A DNA stretch of 39,171 nucleotides from Sulfurospirillum sp. UBA6810 (GCA_002469305.1 DKEY01000004.1:17574-56744), one strand, 5' to 3'. Positions 24,962-32,140 are shown, counted from the stretch's first letter. Notes: generated by a model from the letters alone, not told the origin. Made by a program: numbers and translations.

Positions 24962-25929
24962 GTGAAACTTGATTATTTTATGAAAAAGCAAGAACTTTTT
25001 TTTGCTAAAACAACCACTACTTATGTAAGAATAAAATATTTTTATATCCTCAAAACTCCAGAGAGACTTATCGGACTCATCGGTCCAAGAGAAAAAGGCT
25101 TAGTGGTTCTTCTATACTCAATATTCTTTATGAAAAGTATGATTTAAGTAGAAGACTAGTTTTACACAAAATGGATATTCTCAGTTTTAAAGAGTATTTA
25201 GAGATAGAGAAAAAAACTACCTTCCCTCGCTATACGCTTGAAAATATTTTAAATGATGCTTCTTCGATTAGTAAAGAGTTAGTCTTTGCATATGAAGATT
25301 TATTTGTACTTTTTAAAAATTATTTACTCAATGGAGCATACCCTTTTTATCTAGAGGGTAAAGAAAATTTTGAGCAGAAGCTTTTTGATGCTATGGATAA
25401 AATCATATATGAAGATATACCATCGCTCAACAAAATAGACTATAGCCATATATCTATATTTCAAAAACTTATTTTTTTAGTTGCGAGTGCAAAAAAACCT
25501 TTTAGTGTCAATATGGCTTCCCTTAGCAGAGAGATGGGTATAACTGAGCCTACCCTCTATACCTATATGGATATTTTAGATAAAACGGGTATCTTTAAAT
25601 CTATGAAAAAAGAGGCAAAGAAGCTCTCTAAAAAACCTCAAAAACTCCTTTTTTCAAATACAAATATTCTCTATAGCTATAATAAAAAATTTGCTATGGA
25701 GATAGATGTGAGAACTGTTAGAGAAACATTTTTTGTCAATTGTTTTGAGGATATTTTTTACAGCGATATAGGAGATTTTGTTTTAGAAGGAAATATCTTT
25801 GAAGTAGGCGGACGCAATAAGGATTTTTCACAGATTAAAGATATATCCCATAGTTATCTGGCTATTGACATTGACTTTACTACAAATGATAAAAAAATCC
25901 CTCTATGGATTTTTGGATTTTTACGCTAG
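24962..25929 (+). pseudogene. Broken DUF4143-type AAA+ ATPase
   Basis: The first part (24962-25147) reads to TPERLIGLIGPR, where a Walker A (GPRGxGKT) should follow. The next DNA instead encodes LSGSSILNILYEKYDLSRRLVLHK in another frame, the sensor region of DUF4143 ATPases. Then the C-terminal part runs open from 25171 to 25929 (SFKEYLEIEKKT onwards, winged helix, then nuclease-like end). An internal deletion of the ATP-binding core with frameshift explains this, so the 252-codon open frame is a remnant. It is the only sizeable plus-strand gene in the middle of the island and is convergent with the ZorB-like gene. Confidence 0.8.
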
Positions 25930-26561
25930 TTTTTTCTATGCTCTTTGGTTAAAACTTTAAACTCCACTCTTTTGGAGCTTTCATTATCAATAATTCCTCC
26001 ACTTTTACCTGCAAAAAGAGGTTTTGAGAAAGAGATACCATTGGCTCTAAGATTCTCTTCAAGCCATTTTCTAATGTTATCGATAAAAGGGTTCTCTAAA
26101 GAGTAACAATAGGCTAAAACACTACTGGCTCTTTGCTGTGAAAGGTCCATGTTATTGAGATAGATGAGTTTTTTGTCCTCTAGTGTTCCCCAACCATAAG
26201 AGGTATGCCCCTCAACCCTCACCTCTTCTATCTCTTTTTTGAACTTATCTTTAGTGAGTACTTTTATATATCTTGGGAAAAAATCATCGAGTATCTTTTT
26301 AAAATCCTCTGGGATAAGTGCACTTCCTGTTTGAAATGGTGAATCAAATCTCATGATATTATCTTCTGTAATCGCTGCTTGCCAATTATCTAAATCTTTA
26401 TCAAACTCTTCATGCAAAGCTTGATTTAAAGAGACTTTATAAATCTCTTTTTCATTTAAAATCTGATATAAAAAAGCAATAGAGATGAACATGAAGATCA
26501 TCATAAGTGCTGACATGATATCTGCTATATTTATCCAGCTATTATTATCGCTCTCTTGCAT
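25926..26561 (-). CDS. ZorB-like (MotB/OmpA-type) stator protein
   Basis: 211 residues. One N-terminal membrane helix includes the MotB-like acidic residue D14 in INIADIMSALMMIFMFISI, the expected ion-binding site. A periplasmic OmpA/MotB peptidoglycan-binding domain follows (about 85-205), with VRVEGHTSYGWGT and NNMDLSQQRASSVLAYC. Such proteins pair with MotA/ExbB/ZorA-type pores to form an ion-driven rotor that couples to the cell wall. In Zorya defence ZorAB forms this motor. Here it is the last gene of a long operon and directly follows the ZorA-like gene. Canonical ZorC, ZorD and ZorE are absent. It ends tail-to-tail with the ATPase remnant. Confidence 0.85.
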   Translation of the reverse strand: MQESDNNSWINIADIMSALMMIFMFISIAFLYQILNEKEIYKVSLNQALHEEFDKDLDNWQAAITEDNIMRFDSPFQTGSALIPEDFKKILDDFFPRYIKVLTKDKFKKEIEEVRVEGHTSYGWGTLEDKKLIYLNNMDLSQQRASSVLAYCYSLENPFIDNIRKWLEENLRANGISFSKPLFAGKSGGIIDNESSKRVEFKVLTKEHRKN

Positions 26562-26563
26562 AT

Positions 26564-27202
26564 CTATAATCTCCCATTGGCTTCGCGCAAGAGCAGCTGC
26601 ATATTTTCTTTCACGATAGAGGTAGTTTGTTCTAAAGATTGCTTTACATGTAAAGAAGAATTTTTGAGATTATCTATGAGGTCTGCAATTTTTTCTTGTT
26701 CATTTTTCTTCAAAAGAGATATTGATTTTATCTCTGTGAGAATTTTTACGATACTCTCTTCATGGCTTTGAATACTAGATTTATAATTCTCTTGCCAAGT
26801 GAGCATGTTTTTTACTGCATGATTAAGCTCTTTAAAATTATCTCCAAACTGCTCTGTTAGATTATCATTAAATTCACTCACAACTATCTCTAACGCTTCA
26901 AGTGCTTCAGAGCGATTTTGTTTTTGAGGTGGTTTGATGATAGAGAGAATGATAGAAAAAAATATCCCTACTCCAGAAGTGATAAATGCTGTCTTTAAAC
27001 CATCCAAGAGATGAGGCATACTCTCTTTGAGATTGCTCACATCAAAGTGGTATAGCCCTATAGCAATTCCCACAAAAGTACCAAGTACTCCAAGACTTAC
27101 TATCTCATTTTTAAAGTTTCTTGCACTTCTTGAGCGAAGACTCACTCCAAACAATCCTATAATCCAAACCACGATAATAAATGTAATCAAGTTGCTATTC
27201 AT
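26564..27202 (-). CDS. ZorA-like (MotA/ExbB-type) stator protein with coiled-coil tail
   Basis: 212 residues with three membrane helices (about 5-22, 35-52, 65-89) and the family signatures SLGVLGTFVGIAIGLYHFD and LLDGLKTAFITSGVGIFFSI. These match the ZorA/ExbB pore helices that carry the Thr/Ser of the ion path. The remaining 110 residues are cytoplasmic and coiled-coil. ZorA proteins usually have a longer tail, so this is a short version. It overlaps no gene but starts right behind the upstream stop (TAGATG) and precedes the ZorB-like gene by 2 nt. It probably forms an ion-conducting stator with the latter. Confidence 0.85.
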   Translation of the reverse strand: MNSNLITFIIVVWIIGLFGVSLRSRSARNFKNEIVSLGVLGTFVGIAIGLYHFDVSNLKESMPHLLDGLKTAFITSGVGIFFSIILSIIKPPQKQNRSEALEALEIVVSEFNDNLTEQFGDNFKELNHAVKNMLTWQENYKSSIQSHEESIVKILTEIKSISLLKKNEQEKIADLIDNLKNSSLHVKQSLEQTTSIVKENMQLLLREANGRL

Positions 27203-27793
27203 CTATTGTATCCTCTTTTTTTTGTGTGCATAGATTTCATAAAAATCTTCCCCTATTTTCTTCTGCTTTGCTACTAACAATGGGTACTTTAGCCTATATT
27301 TGTATGCAAGATTTTTTACATCATAAGCTTTGAGAGTTTTCAAAAGATATTCAAACTCTTTTTTTAAACTTACATAATCAGTGAAATTAACAAGAATCTG
27401 CGCTGCATTTATCTTCTCTCTTATACTTTGATGCCTCTGTAAAACACTATCTAATTTCTCAAAAAGTTCTCTCTCTTCACTTTTGAGATGTTCTATCTCT
27501 CTTTTTGTGCCAAATATCTTTTTATTTAAAAACTTAGATAAAATCCAACCTATTGCAAAGAGCAGAGCTCCAGCAACAAATCCTCCAAATCCAACACCAA
27601 ATAAACCCAATAAACCTAGACCCAGATAAACAATAAAAGAAGAGATAGCAATACTTATAATTTTTTCTTCAACAAGTGAACTTGTATCATCTTGCAAGAT
27701 ATTGCTTTTGATATTTTGATGCGATGTTTGCAGCTTCATGGACCAAACTTTATATCGAGTGATGAGTTTACCTAAGAGTAGTATTTGTGACAT
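27203..27793 (-). CDS. Membrane protein of the Zor/Clp-like operon
   Basis: 196 residues with two adjacent membrane helices in the middle (about 48-92; SFIVYLGLGLLGLFGVGFGG and GALLFAIGWIL) and a charged coiled-coil C-terminal half (about 100-185). No family recognised. The start overlaps the upstream stop (TAATG). Membrane plus coiled-coil layout and direct proximity to the ZorA-like gene make it a candidate partner of the stator. Confidence 0.75.
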   Translation of the reverse strand: MSQILLLGKLITRYKVWSMKLQTSHQNIKSNILQDDTSSLVEEKIISIAISSFIVYLGLGLLGLFGVGFGGFVAGALLFAIGWILSKFLNKKIFGTKREIEHLKSEERELFEKLDSVLQRHQSIREKINAAQILVNFTDYVSLKKEFEYLLKTLKAYDVKNLAYKYRLKYPLLVAKQKKIGEDFYEIYAHKKKRIQ

Positions 27794-28041
27794 TAGCCTA
27801 GTAACTCCAAAAAGAGTAAAAATCCACCAGCCACCATAGCGCCTTTACTAAAAGATTTAGCTTCTTTATATTTATCGTCTAAAAGTTGATTATACTCATC
27901 TTGGCTCATATCTTCTTTTGAGATTCCAGCCTCTTTTAACTCTTTAAGTACTTGCTTATTGGCATACTCTTTGATAGTTCTATCATATTGGCTAGCTGTA
28001 GCATTTTTCATTGACTTGAGTTTTTCTACTAAATCATTCAT
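27793..28041 (-). CDS. Small tail-anchored protein, paralogue of the 88-residue protein at 29800
   Basis: 82 residues. A charged helical body (QYDRTIKEYANKQVLKEL, then MSQDEYNQLLDDKYKEA) is followed by a hydrophobic C-terminus (KGAMVAGGFLLFLELLG) that looks like a tail anchor. Size, acidic motif (S/GQ-DE-x-x-N-D/L) and ending match the product at 29800-30066. Start and stop overlap the neighbours (ATGA and TAATG). Confidence 0.75.
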   Translation of the reverse strand: MNDLVEKLKSMKNATASQYDRTIKEYANKQVLKELKEAGISKEDMSQDEYNQLLDDKYKEAKSFSKGAMVAGGFLLFLELLG

Positions 28042-28289
28042 GGCTCCATCTCCACCTCAAAACTCTCTCCACTCTCATCATCTGTAATGACACCATTGCC
28101 ACCTGGATACATATCTAAATAGCCTGTTTTATACTCTCCATCACTATAATCATAGTATTCAATAGATCCCTCGCCTACTCCCTTGTGATCATACGTTTCA
28201 ATCTCTATATGAGTTCCTTTTTCATAGCTGTACCCATCCCATGCAAGGAGTGTTGTAGCTAGAAAAAATATATAAATCAACGCTTTCAT
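28038..28289 (-). CDS. DUF5334-like periplasmic protein
   Basis: 83 residues with a signal peptide (MKALIYIFFLATTLLA) and mature start WDGYSYEKGTHIEIETY, which resembles the DUF5334 family as I remember it (WDGYDYESG start, repeated YDY and SGEY). Family function unknown. The sequence is acidic and beta-like. ATGA overlaps at both ends tie it into the Zor/Clp-like operon, giving the operon a periplasmic component in addition to the ZorB-like protein. Confidence 0.7.
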   Translation of the reverse strand: MKALIYIFFLATTLLAWDGYSYEKGTHIEIETYDHKGVGEGSIEYYDYSDGEYKTGYLDMYPGGNGVITDDESGESFEVEMEP

Positions 28290-28660
28290 TCATTTTCTCC
28301 TTGGTTTAATAAGTTAAATTTGTAATCCTCTCTTAAGCCATTTAGATGGTAGTTTTGGATTTCATACTCTAAATGCTTTTTATAAAATAGTTCTCCAAAC
28401 TGTTCATGCACGCTAAAAAATTTCATAGCAATACTCATAAGATAGCCCCCTGGAATTCTCTCACCTTTTATTTGCGCTGCATCCTTAAAAGCACTCATAA
28501 CTTCTTCAGCTATTCGCAGTATCAGCTTGTCACTCATATTGTAAGTGGGTGCAATGGCATTTGCCTCCCCTATTGCTCTAAATAGTTTGACCGTGCTATC
28601 TTGTACTTCATCTAAAAGTGTTTTTTGAGGTTTCTTTTTAAATAAATTCATTATTCCCAT
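28286..28660 (-). CDS. Unknown soluble helical protein
   Basis: 124 residues, helical, with basic N-terminus (MGIMNLFKKKPQKT). No domain recognised. AAGGG lies about 9 nt before the ATG at 28660; an ATG three codons later (28651) is also possible. The stop overlaps the start of the DUF5334-like gene. Contained entirely in the operon, so probably a component. Confidence 0.7.
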   Translation of the reverse strand: MGIMNLFKKKPQKTLLDEVQDSTVKLFRAIGEANAIAPTYNMSDKLILRIAEEVMSAFKDAAQIKGERIPGGYLMSIAMKFFSVHEQFGELFYKKHLEYEIQNYHLNGLREDYKFNLLNQGENE

Positions 28661-28664
28661 ATAT

Positions 28665-29018
28665 TTACGCCCTTGTAGCTTTTATTAACAATCTATTATC
28701 TGAGATTTGAGACATAGTTACATGTATCATTTCACCTGTTCTTGGATGTGGTACTACTCCACTTACCACACTACCCATATCTGCAATAATCCAACCTCCA
28801 AAGGCATCAAAAAGCATTGGAAGGGCTGCATTGTTAATTGCATATCTGACTTCATTTTCTCCATCCCTCTGATATGACATAACTACTGCATTTATTAAAA
28901 CTTTTGTTGCAGAAAACTTGTCATATTTATACTTTGCAAATATCCAAATGATGAGTGACATCCCATACGTAGGAATAGCTAAGAGTATAGCTATAAGGGT
29001 TAAAACTTTTGTTTTCAT
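28665..29018 (-). CDS. Unknown protein with N-terminal membrane anchor
   Basis: 117 residues. The N-terminal 30 residues are hydrophobic (VLTLIAILLAIPTYGMSLIIWIFA) and may be one or two helices. The remainder (about 35-117) is a small soluble domain, INNAALPMLFDAFGGWIIAD. No family recognised. The start overlaps the upstream stop (TAATG) with GGAGAT as ribosome site. Confidence 0.7.
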   Translation of the reverse strand: MKTKVLTLIAILLAIPTYGMSLIIWIFAKYKYDKFSATKVLINAVVMSYQRDGENEVRYAINNAALPMLFDAFGGWIIADMGSVVSGVVPHPRTGEMIHVTMSQISDNRLLIKATRA

Positions 29019-29338
29019 TAATCTCCTTTATTTTGTTTTTCTAATTCTTCAAATACAAGCAGTGCAATCTCATAAATATGATTTTTCGCATACTCTTGAT
29101 TTTCCCAAACAGAGTTATTTATATAATCTAGTGCATAATGCTCAAAATCTTTATCATTTTGTTCGTAATGTGCATCAAAAAGTTGAAAAAGATAAAGAGC
29201 TATATGATCAGCATACGAACCACTCCACCTTGCTATTGGTGTATAAAACCCATATTCACTTTTTTGATAGTTAGCTGAGTGTACTAGCGCTGAGACGACA
29301 TCATAACCTCTCCTCCTTCTAGCCCACAATTTGGACAC
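29018..29338 (-). CDS. Unknown 106-residue protein overlapping the zinc-ribbon ORF
   Basis: Reads from a GTG at 29338 (AAGGAAT upstream) through an Arg-rich start (KLWARRRRGYDVV) and a helical domain with many aromatic residues (YGFYTPIARWSGSYADHIAL, LYLFQLFDAHYEQ). No known family. Its first 55 nt overlap, in another frame, the small Zn-ribbon ORF at 29284-29415. If those two belong together, a single frameshift near 29290-29330 would give a zinc-ribbon plus helical-domain protein. Confidence 0.6.
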   Translation of the reverse strand: MSKLWARRRRGYDVVSALVHSANYQKSEYGFYTPIARWSGSYADHIALYLFQLFDAHYEQNDKDFEHYALDYINNSVWENQEYAKNHIYEIALLVFEELEKQNKGD

Positions 29339-29415
29339 TTTATTCCTTTTTCATAGGACATATAATAAGTATCACACCCTTTGCACTGGTTTGTATACAT
29401 GATATGTAGTGACAT
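29284..29415 (-). CDS. Small zinc-ribbon protein (43 residues)
   Basis: MSLHIMYTNQCKGCDTYYMS, then EKGIKCPNCGLEGG. Two CxxC knuckles at C11/C14 and C27/C30 make a classic small zinc ribbon. The start ATG (29415) has AAAGG upstream. It overlaps the 106-residue reading frame by 55 nt. An unusually strong AGGAGG sequence lies at the overlap, but no in-frame ATG of the next gene follows it. Confidence 0.55.
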   Translation of the reverse strand: MSLHIMYTNQCKGCDTYYMSYEKGIKCPNCGLEGGEVMMSSQR

Positions 29416-29424
29416 CCTTTCCCT

Positions 29425-29796
29425 TTATTTTTTGTATTTTTTTAAAATTAAATCCGTAGTCGAGGTAAGTTTCTTCTTTTTAAGTAGTTCTTGTATCTGC
29501 TTAGGGAGTTCAGGCTCATTAGTCTCTAAAATAACCGCTCTTTCCTCTGCAGTTAACTTTACATTTTTGAGTTTATAAATATTGTACAGAGCAATCAAGA
29601 GAATAAAAAACCATTTAATGATAAATAGACCTATAAGGCTCTCCTTGTGTGATACTTTTAAAAGTGTAAAGAGATCTTCATAAATTGCATTGATGAGCAA
29701 AATTGCCAAAAGTGAAAGAATAAGTAAAATTATTTGTTTATTAAACTTCTTCCATAATACATAGTAGGTTGTTGTTTTTAGTAAAAATCCAAACAT
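29425..29796 (-). CDS. Membrane protein of the Zor/Clp-like operon
   Basis: 123 residues with two membrane helices (about 20-38 and 55-75) and a charged C-terminal third ending KKKKLTSTTDLILKKYKK. No family recognised. It begins 3 nt after the upstream stop, so it is in the same transcript as the Clp-like ATPase. Confidence 0.7.
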   Translation of the reverse strand: MFGFLLKTTTYYVLWKKFNKQIILLILSLLAILLINAIYEDLFTLLKVSHKESLIGLFIIKWFFILLIALYNIYKLKNVKLTAEERAVILETNEPELPKQIQELLKKKKLTSTTDLILKKYKK

Positions 29797-29799
29797 TTT

Positions 29800-30066
29800 C
29801 TATCCTAATAAAAAATCTATGCCAATAATGGCAAGGAGTCCTTGAGAAACTCTTTTTGAGTATTTCTCTTTAATGTCTTTGGACACATCATTAACCATCG
29901 CCTCAAAATCCTCTTGACCTATCTCTTCTTTGTTGATTTTTTCAAGAGTCAATCTCTTTTCTACTTCCTCAATAGCTTTAGAGCGAATATGCTTTTCATA
30001 TGCACAAGAGATCGCATTTGTACCCTCTTCTATCTTTTTCACGCTTGTATCTATAAAGTCTTTCAT
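29800..30066 (-). CDS. Small tail-anchored protein, paralogue of the 82-residue protein at 27793
   Basis: 88 residues: charged helices (EKRLTLEKINKEEIGQEDFE) then a hydrophobic end (VSQGLLAIIGIDFLLG). Same layout and motif order as the 82-residue product, so likely a duplicated subunit. It has its own promoter with the shared element (30089-30119) inside the operon, just after the Clp-like gene, which would allow the downstream part to be made separately. AGGAGTT precedes the ATG. Confidence 0.75.
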   Translation of the reverse strand: MKDFIDTSVKKIEEGTNAISCAYEKHIRSKAIEEVEKRLTLEKINKEEIGQEDFEAMVNDVSKDIKEKYSKRVSQGLLAIIGIDFLLG

Positions 30067-30088
30067 TCTAACTCCTGCAATTTTTCAT

Positions 30089-30119
30089 ATTGTAAAGATT
30101 TTTGTGGACATATTTTGGG
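30089..30119 (-). promoter_or_regulatory. Internal shared-element promoter behind the Clp-like gene
   Basis: Minus strand: CCCAAAATATGTC (30107-30119), 12 nt, TACAAT (30089-30094). It lies between the Clp-like stop (30122) and the 88-residue gene start (30066). It splits the operon into an ATPase part and a ZorAB-containing part, both under the same element. Confidence 0.6.
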
Positions 30120-30121
30120 GA

Positions 30122-31189
30122 TTAAAAAAGTTGATTCTGTTTCATCTTTTTTGCAATGAAGCCTACTCTATCGTTCGCTCTTGTTATTATCACACCCCTG
30201 TATTTTTTTGCATATTCTTGCGCATCTTGTACATTCTCAAAATAGGCTATCTCTTGATCTTGCAATTTTGGTAAGGCTGGCTTATACTCAAAAGAAAATA
30301 GAAACTTTTCCTGCTCATAATCAATTTCTACTTTTGCTAATGGAACTTTTGAGCTAAGAATTGCCTTTGATATTTGTACTTTGAAATCATTGTTTATAGC
30401 TCGAATAACTGATCTAGCCCCCATAGCGTTTTGAAAGCCTGAATGGGTTAAAAACTCTTGTGCCTGCTTTGAAACAGAGAGTTCGATATTTTTAATTTTG
30501 AGAGTATCTGCTAGTTCATCTATATATTTTTGGACTATTTTATATGCATCTTCAAGAGTTAAAAAATTAAATTCCAAGATTTTATCAATCCTGTTTCGAA
30601 ACTCTGGAGTTAAAAAATTTGCCGCTGCTTTTTCTCTATTGATATTTGTGTTTCCAAACCCTATGCCGTTGGATTCGTGAGCTCCAAGATTGGAAGTCAT
30701 AATGATTATAGTTTTTGTAAAATCTGCTTTATTGCCCTTTGTGTCTGTTAATGTTCCATAATCTAAAACTTGCAATAGAGTGTTTAAAACTATCTTGTCT
30801 GCTTTTTCAATCTCATCAAATAAAACTATCGATTTTGGGTTATCTATAACTTCATTTGTGAGCAATCCTCCATCTTCATATCCAACCAATCCAGCATCGC
30901 CTCCTGTTAGGTTTCGAGCAGAGTGCTTATCCGAATATTCGCTCATATCAAATCTTACAAAGTTCATATTAAGAGCCTTTGCTAACTCTTTTGTAAGTTC
31001 TGTTTTTCCAACCCCAGTTGGTCCTGTAAATAAAAAAGAGGCTAAAGGTTTTGTTTGATCTGATAAGCCTGCAAAAGAGATATTAAGAGTATCTACTATG
31101 CTATCAATTATATGGTTTTGTCCAAAGATTCTTTTTTTGAGTATTTCATCTAAAGTGATATTTTTTTGTTCTTGTTTTTTTTGTAGCAT
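30122..31189 (-). CDS. Single-ring AAA+ ATPase, ClpA/ClpB D2-type
   Basis: 355 residues covering only the second AAA+ module of a ClpA/ClpB-type unfoldase. Walker A is GPTGVGKT (56-63), Walker B is VLFDEIEKA (122-130) and sensor 1 is MTSN. The arginine finger region is EFRNRID (196-202), and sensor 2 is MGARSV (R259). The N-domain and D1 are missing. The pore loop, GYVG in ClpA/ClpB, is GLVG here (L101), so the usual substrate-gripping Tyr is absent. After sensor 1 a tripeptide IGF (176-178) sits where ClpA carries its IGL loop for docking ClpP. The last 45 residues form a separate small domain. It is the third gene of the Zor/Clp-like operon. Confidence 0.88.
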   Translation of the reverse strand: MLQKKQEQKNITLDEILKKRIFGQNHIIDSIVDTLNISFAGLSDQTKPLASFLFTGPTGVGKTELTKELAKALNMNFVRFDMSEYSDKHSARNLTGGDAGLVGYEDGGLLTNEVIDNPKSIVLFDEIEKADKIVLNTLLQVLDYGTLTDTKGNKADFTKTIIIMTSNLGAHESNGIGFGNTNINREKAAANFLTPEFRNRIDKILEFNFLTLEDAYKIVQKYIDELADTLKIKNIELSVSKQAQEFLTHSGFQNAMGARSVIRAINNDFKVQISKAILSSKVPLAKVEIDYEQEKFLFSFEYKPALPKLQDQEIAYFENVQDAQEYAKKYRGVIITRANDRVGFIAKKMKQNQLF

Positions 31190-31198
31190 TTATTAGCC

Positions 31199-31414
31199 TT
31201 ACATATAAAAATAAAATAGGAATAATCCCATTGCTAAAAATACAACCGCCATTGCTTTTAAATGAAGTGTCAACAGTTGTATCTCAGTTTTAATAAGCCA
31301 CTTTAAGTTTGAACTTGGATAGTTATCTAATGTAACTCCTACTTTTTGAAGCTTTTGAGCTACTCTTTTTTTAGCACATAAATAAAGGAGTGGATTTTGA
31401 AAATTATGAAGCAT
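31199..31414 (-). CDS. Small C-terminal membrane-anchor protein
   Basis: 71 residues: basic N-terminal part then a C-terminal membrane helix (AMAVVFLAMGLFLFYFYM). No family recognised. It overlaps the end of the 93-residue gene by 11 nt and lies 9 nt before the Clp-like ATPase, so the three are coupled. Confidence 0.65.
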   Translation of the reverse strand: MLHNFQNPLLYLCAKKRVAQKLQKVGVTLDNYPSSNLKWLIKTEIQLLTLHLKAMAVVFLAMGLFLFYFYM

Positions 31415-31685
31415 AGTACTCCTTTATATGTTCGTATTTTTTGTTACAAGGCTTGAGTACCTTTTTATCTTTTGGAACAATTGTAATGAGAGCATTTTCT
31501 TGGTAAACACATGAAAACTTCTCAAAACCAGGGAGAGCAAATTTTCTTCTATACGAAGAGATAATAATGTCTTTTGTAAGTATTTCAAGATAAGCCTTTG
31601 CTTCAAGAAGTTCTTTATTAGAAAAACTCTTTTTATCCAAAACTCTCTCGATGAATCTCTCAGTTGCGTGGTAAGTGACTTGCAT
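31404..31685 (-). CDS. Small HAxxRxxER protein, first gene of the Zor/Clp-like operon
   Basis: 93 residues. It starts MQVTYHATERFIERVLDKK, a HAxxRxxER pattern seen in DUF4258-type and other small RNase-like or toxin-like folds; the assignment is tentative. The rest is beta-rich and basic (SSYRRKFALPGFEKFSCVY, ITIVPKDKKVLKPC). AAAGGAGAT precedes the ATG, and the shared-element promoter is 31-61 nt upstream. As first gene it is a natural candidate for a regulator or nuclease component. Confidence 0.68.
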   Translation of the reverse strand: MQVTYHATERFIERVLDKKSFSNKELLEAKAYLEILTKDIIISSYRRKFALPGFEKFSCVYQENALITIVPKDKKVLKPCNKKYEHIKEYYAS

Positions 31686-31715
31686 ACAATCTCCTTTTAG
31701 ATAATTTCTATTGGT

Positions 31716-31746
31716 ATTGTATGTATATACTTGGTCATATTTTGTC
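31716..31746 (-). promoter_or_regulatory. Shared-element promoter of the Zor/Clp-like operon
   Basis: Minus strand: GACAAAATATGAC (31734-31746), 12 nt, TACAAT (31716-31721). The 13-nt element is identical to the one upstream of the WYL regulator. Confidence 0.65.
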
Positions 31747-32135
31747 TATAAATAGATTTTTTGAAATACTTATCCTCCATTTTTTTATTATAATTTCTTG
31801 TTTATTATTCAGTTCTCTATTTGAAAAAGAGCATAATATAACAACAAAGGCAAGGCATTTGTTTGTATTTTATACATTTTTATAAATTATTGGTTTATAA
31901 AAATTATTATTTTAGAAACAATATAAAAGACAAAACTTTATTAATAACAGCATCTTTATCAATTTTGCAGAAGAGATATTCCAATCTGCACCACACAATA
32001 AGTCGTTATGTGGTTTAATCCTTAAACTTATACTATATAAATGGATTAAAGTTATAAACATGCTTTTAGTACGTCACTAGTAACACTTTAATGCTATAGA
32101 CACTCTTTGATGTTCATACTCTGTTTTTAAAGTGT
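31747..32135. other. AT-rich gap between the two membrane-protein operons
   Basis: About 390 nt with no gene seen on either strand. It contains several inverted repeats: TTTAATCC (32018-32025) with GGATTAAA (32042-32049), and an imperfect CCACACAATAA/TTATGTGG hairpin at about 31993-32016. These may be remnants or regulatory structure. No promoter box could be assigned except the one at 31716-31746 that closes the gap. Confidence 0.4.
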
Positions 32136-32140
32136 CTATA
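32095..32140 (-). terminator. Possible hairpin at the end of the mini-membrane-protein operon
   Basis: Perfect 10-nt inverted repeat TATAGACACT (32095-32104) and AGTGTCTATA (32131-32140) around a 26-nt loop. One arm overlaps the last codons of the 45-residue gene. The loop is long and no clean U-run follows, so it may act as an mRNA 3'-end structure rather than a typical terminator. Confidence 0.4.

Noticed and set aside
25926..27202. Canonical Zorya system
   Set aside because: ZorA- and ZorB-like genes are present, but no ZorC, ZorD helicase or ZorE nuclease is found next to them; the rest of the operon is different.
29914..30274. Plus-strand open frames opposite the Clp-like and 88-residue genes
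   Set aside because: They overlap strongly supported minus-strand genes and a promoter; their hydrophobic translations reflect antisense of AT-rich codons.
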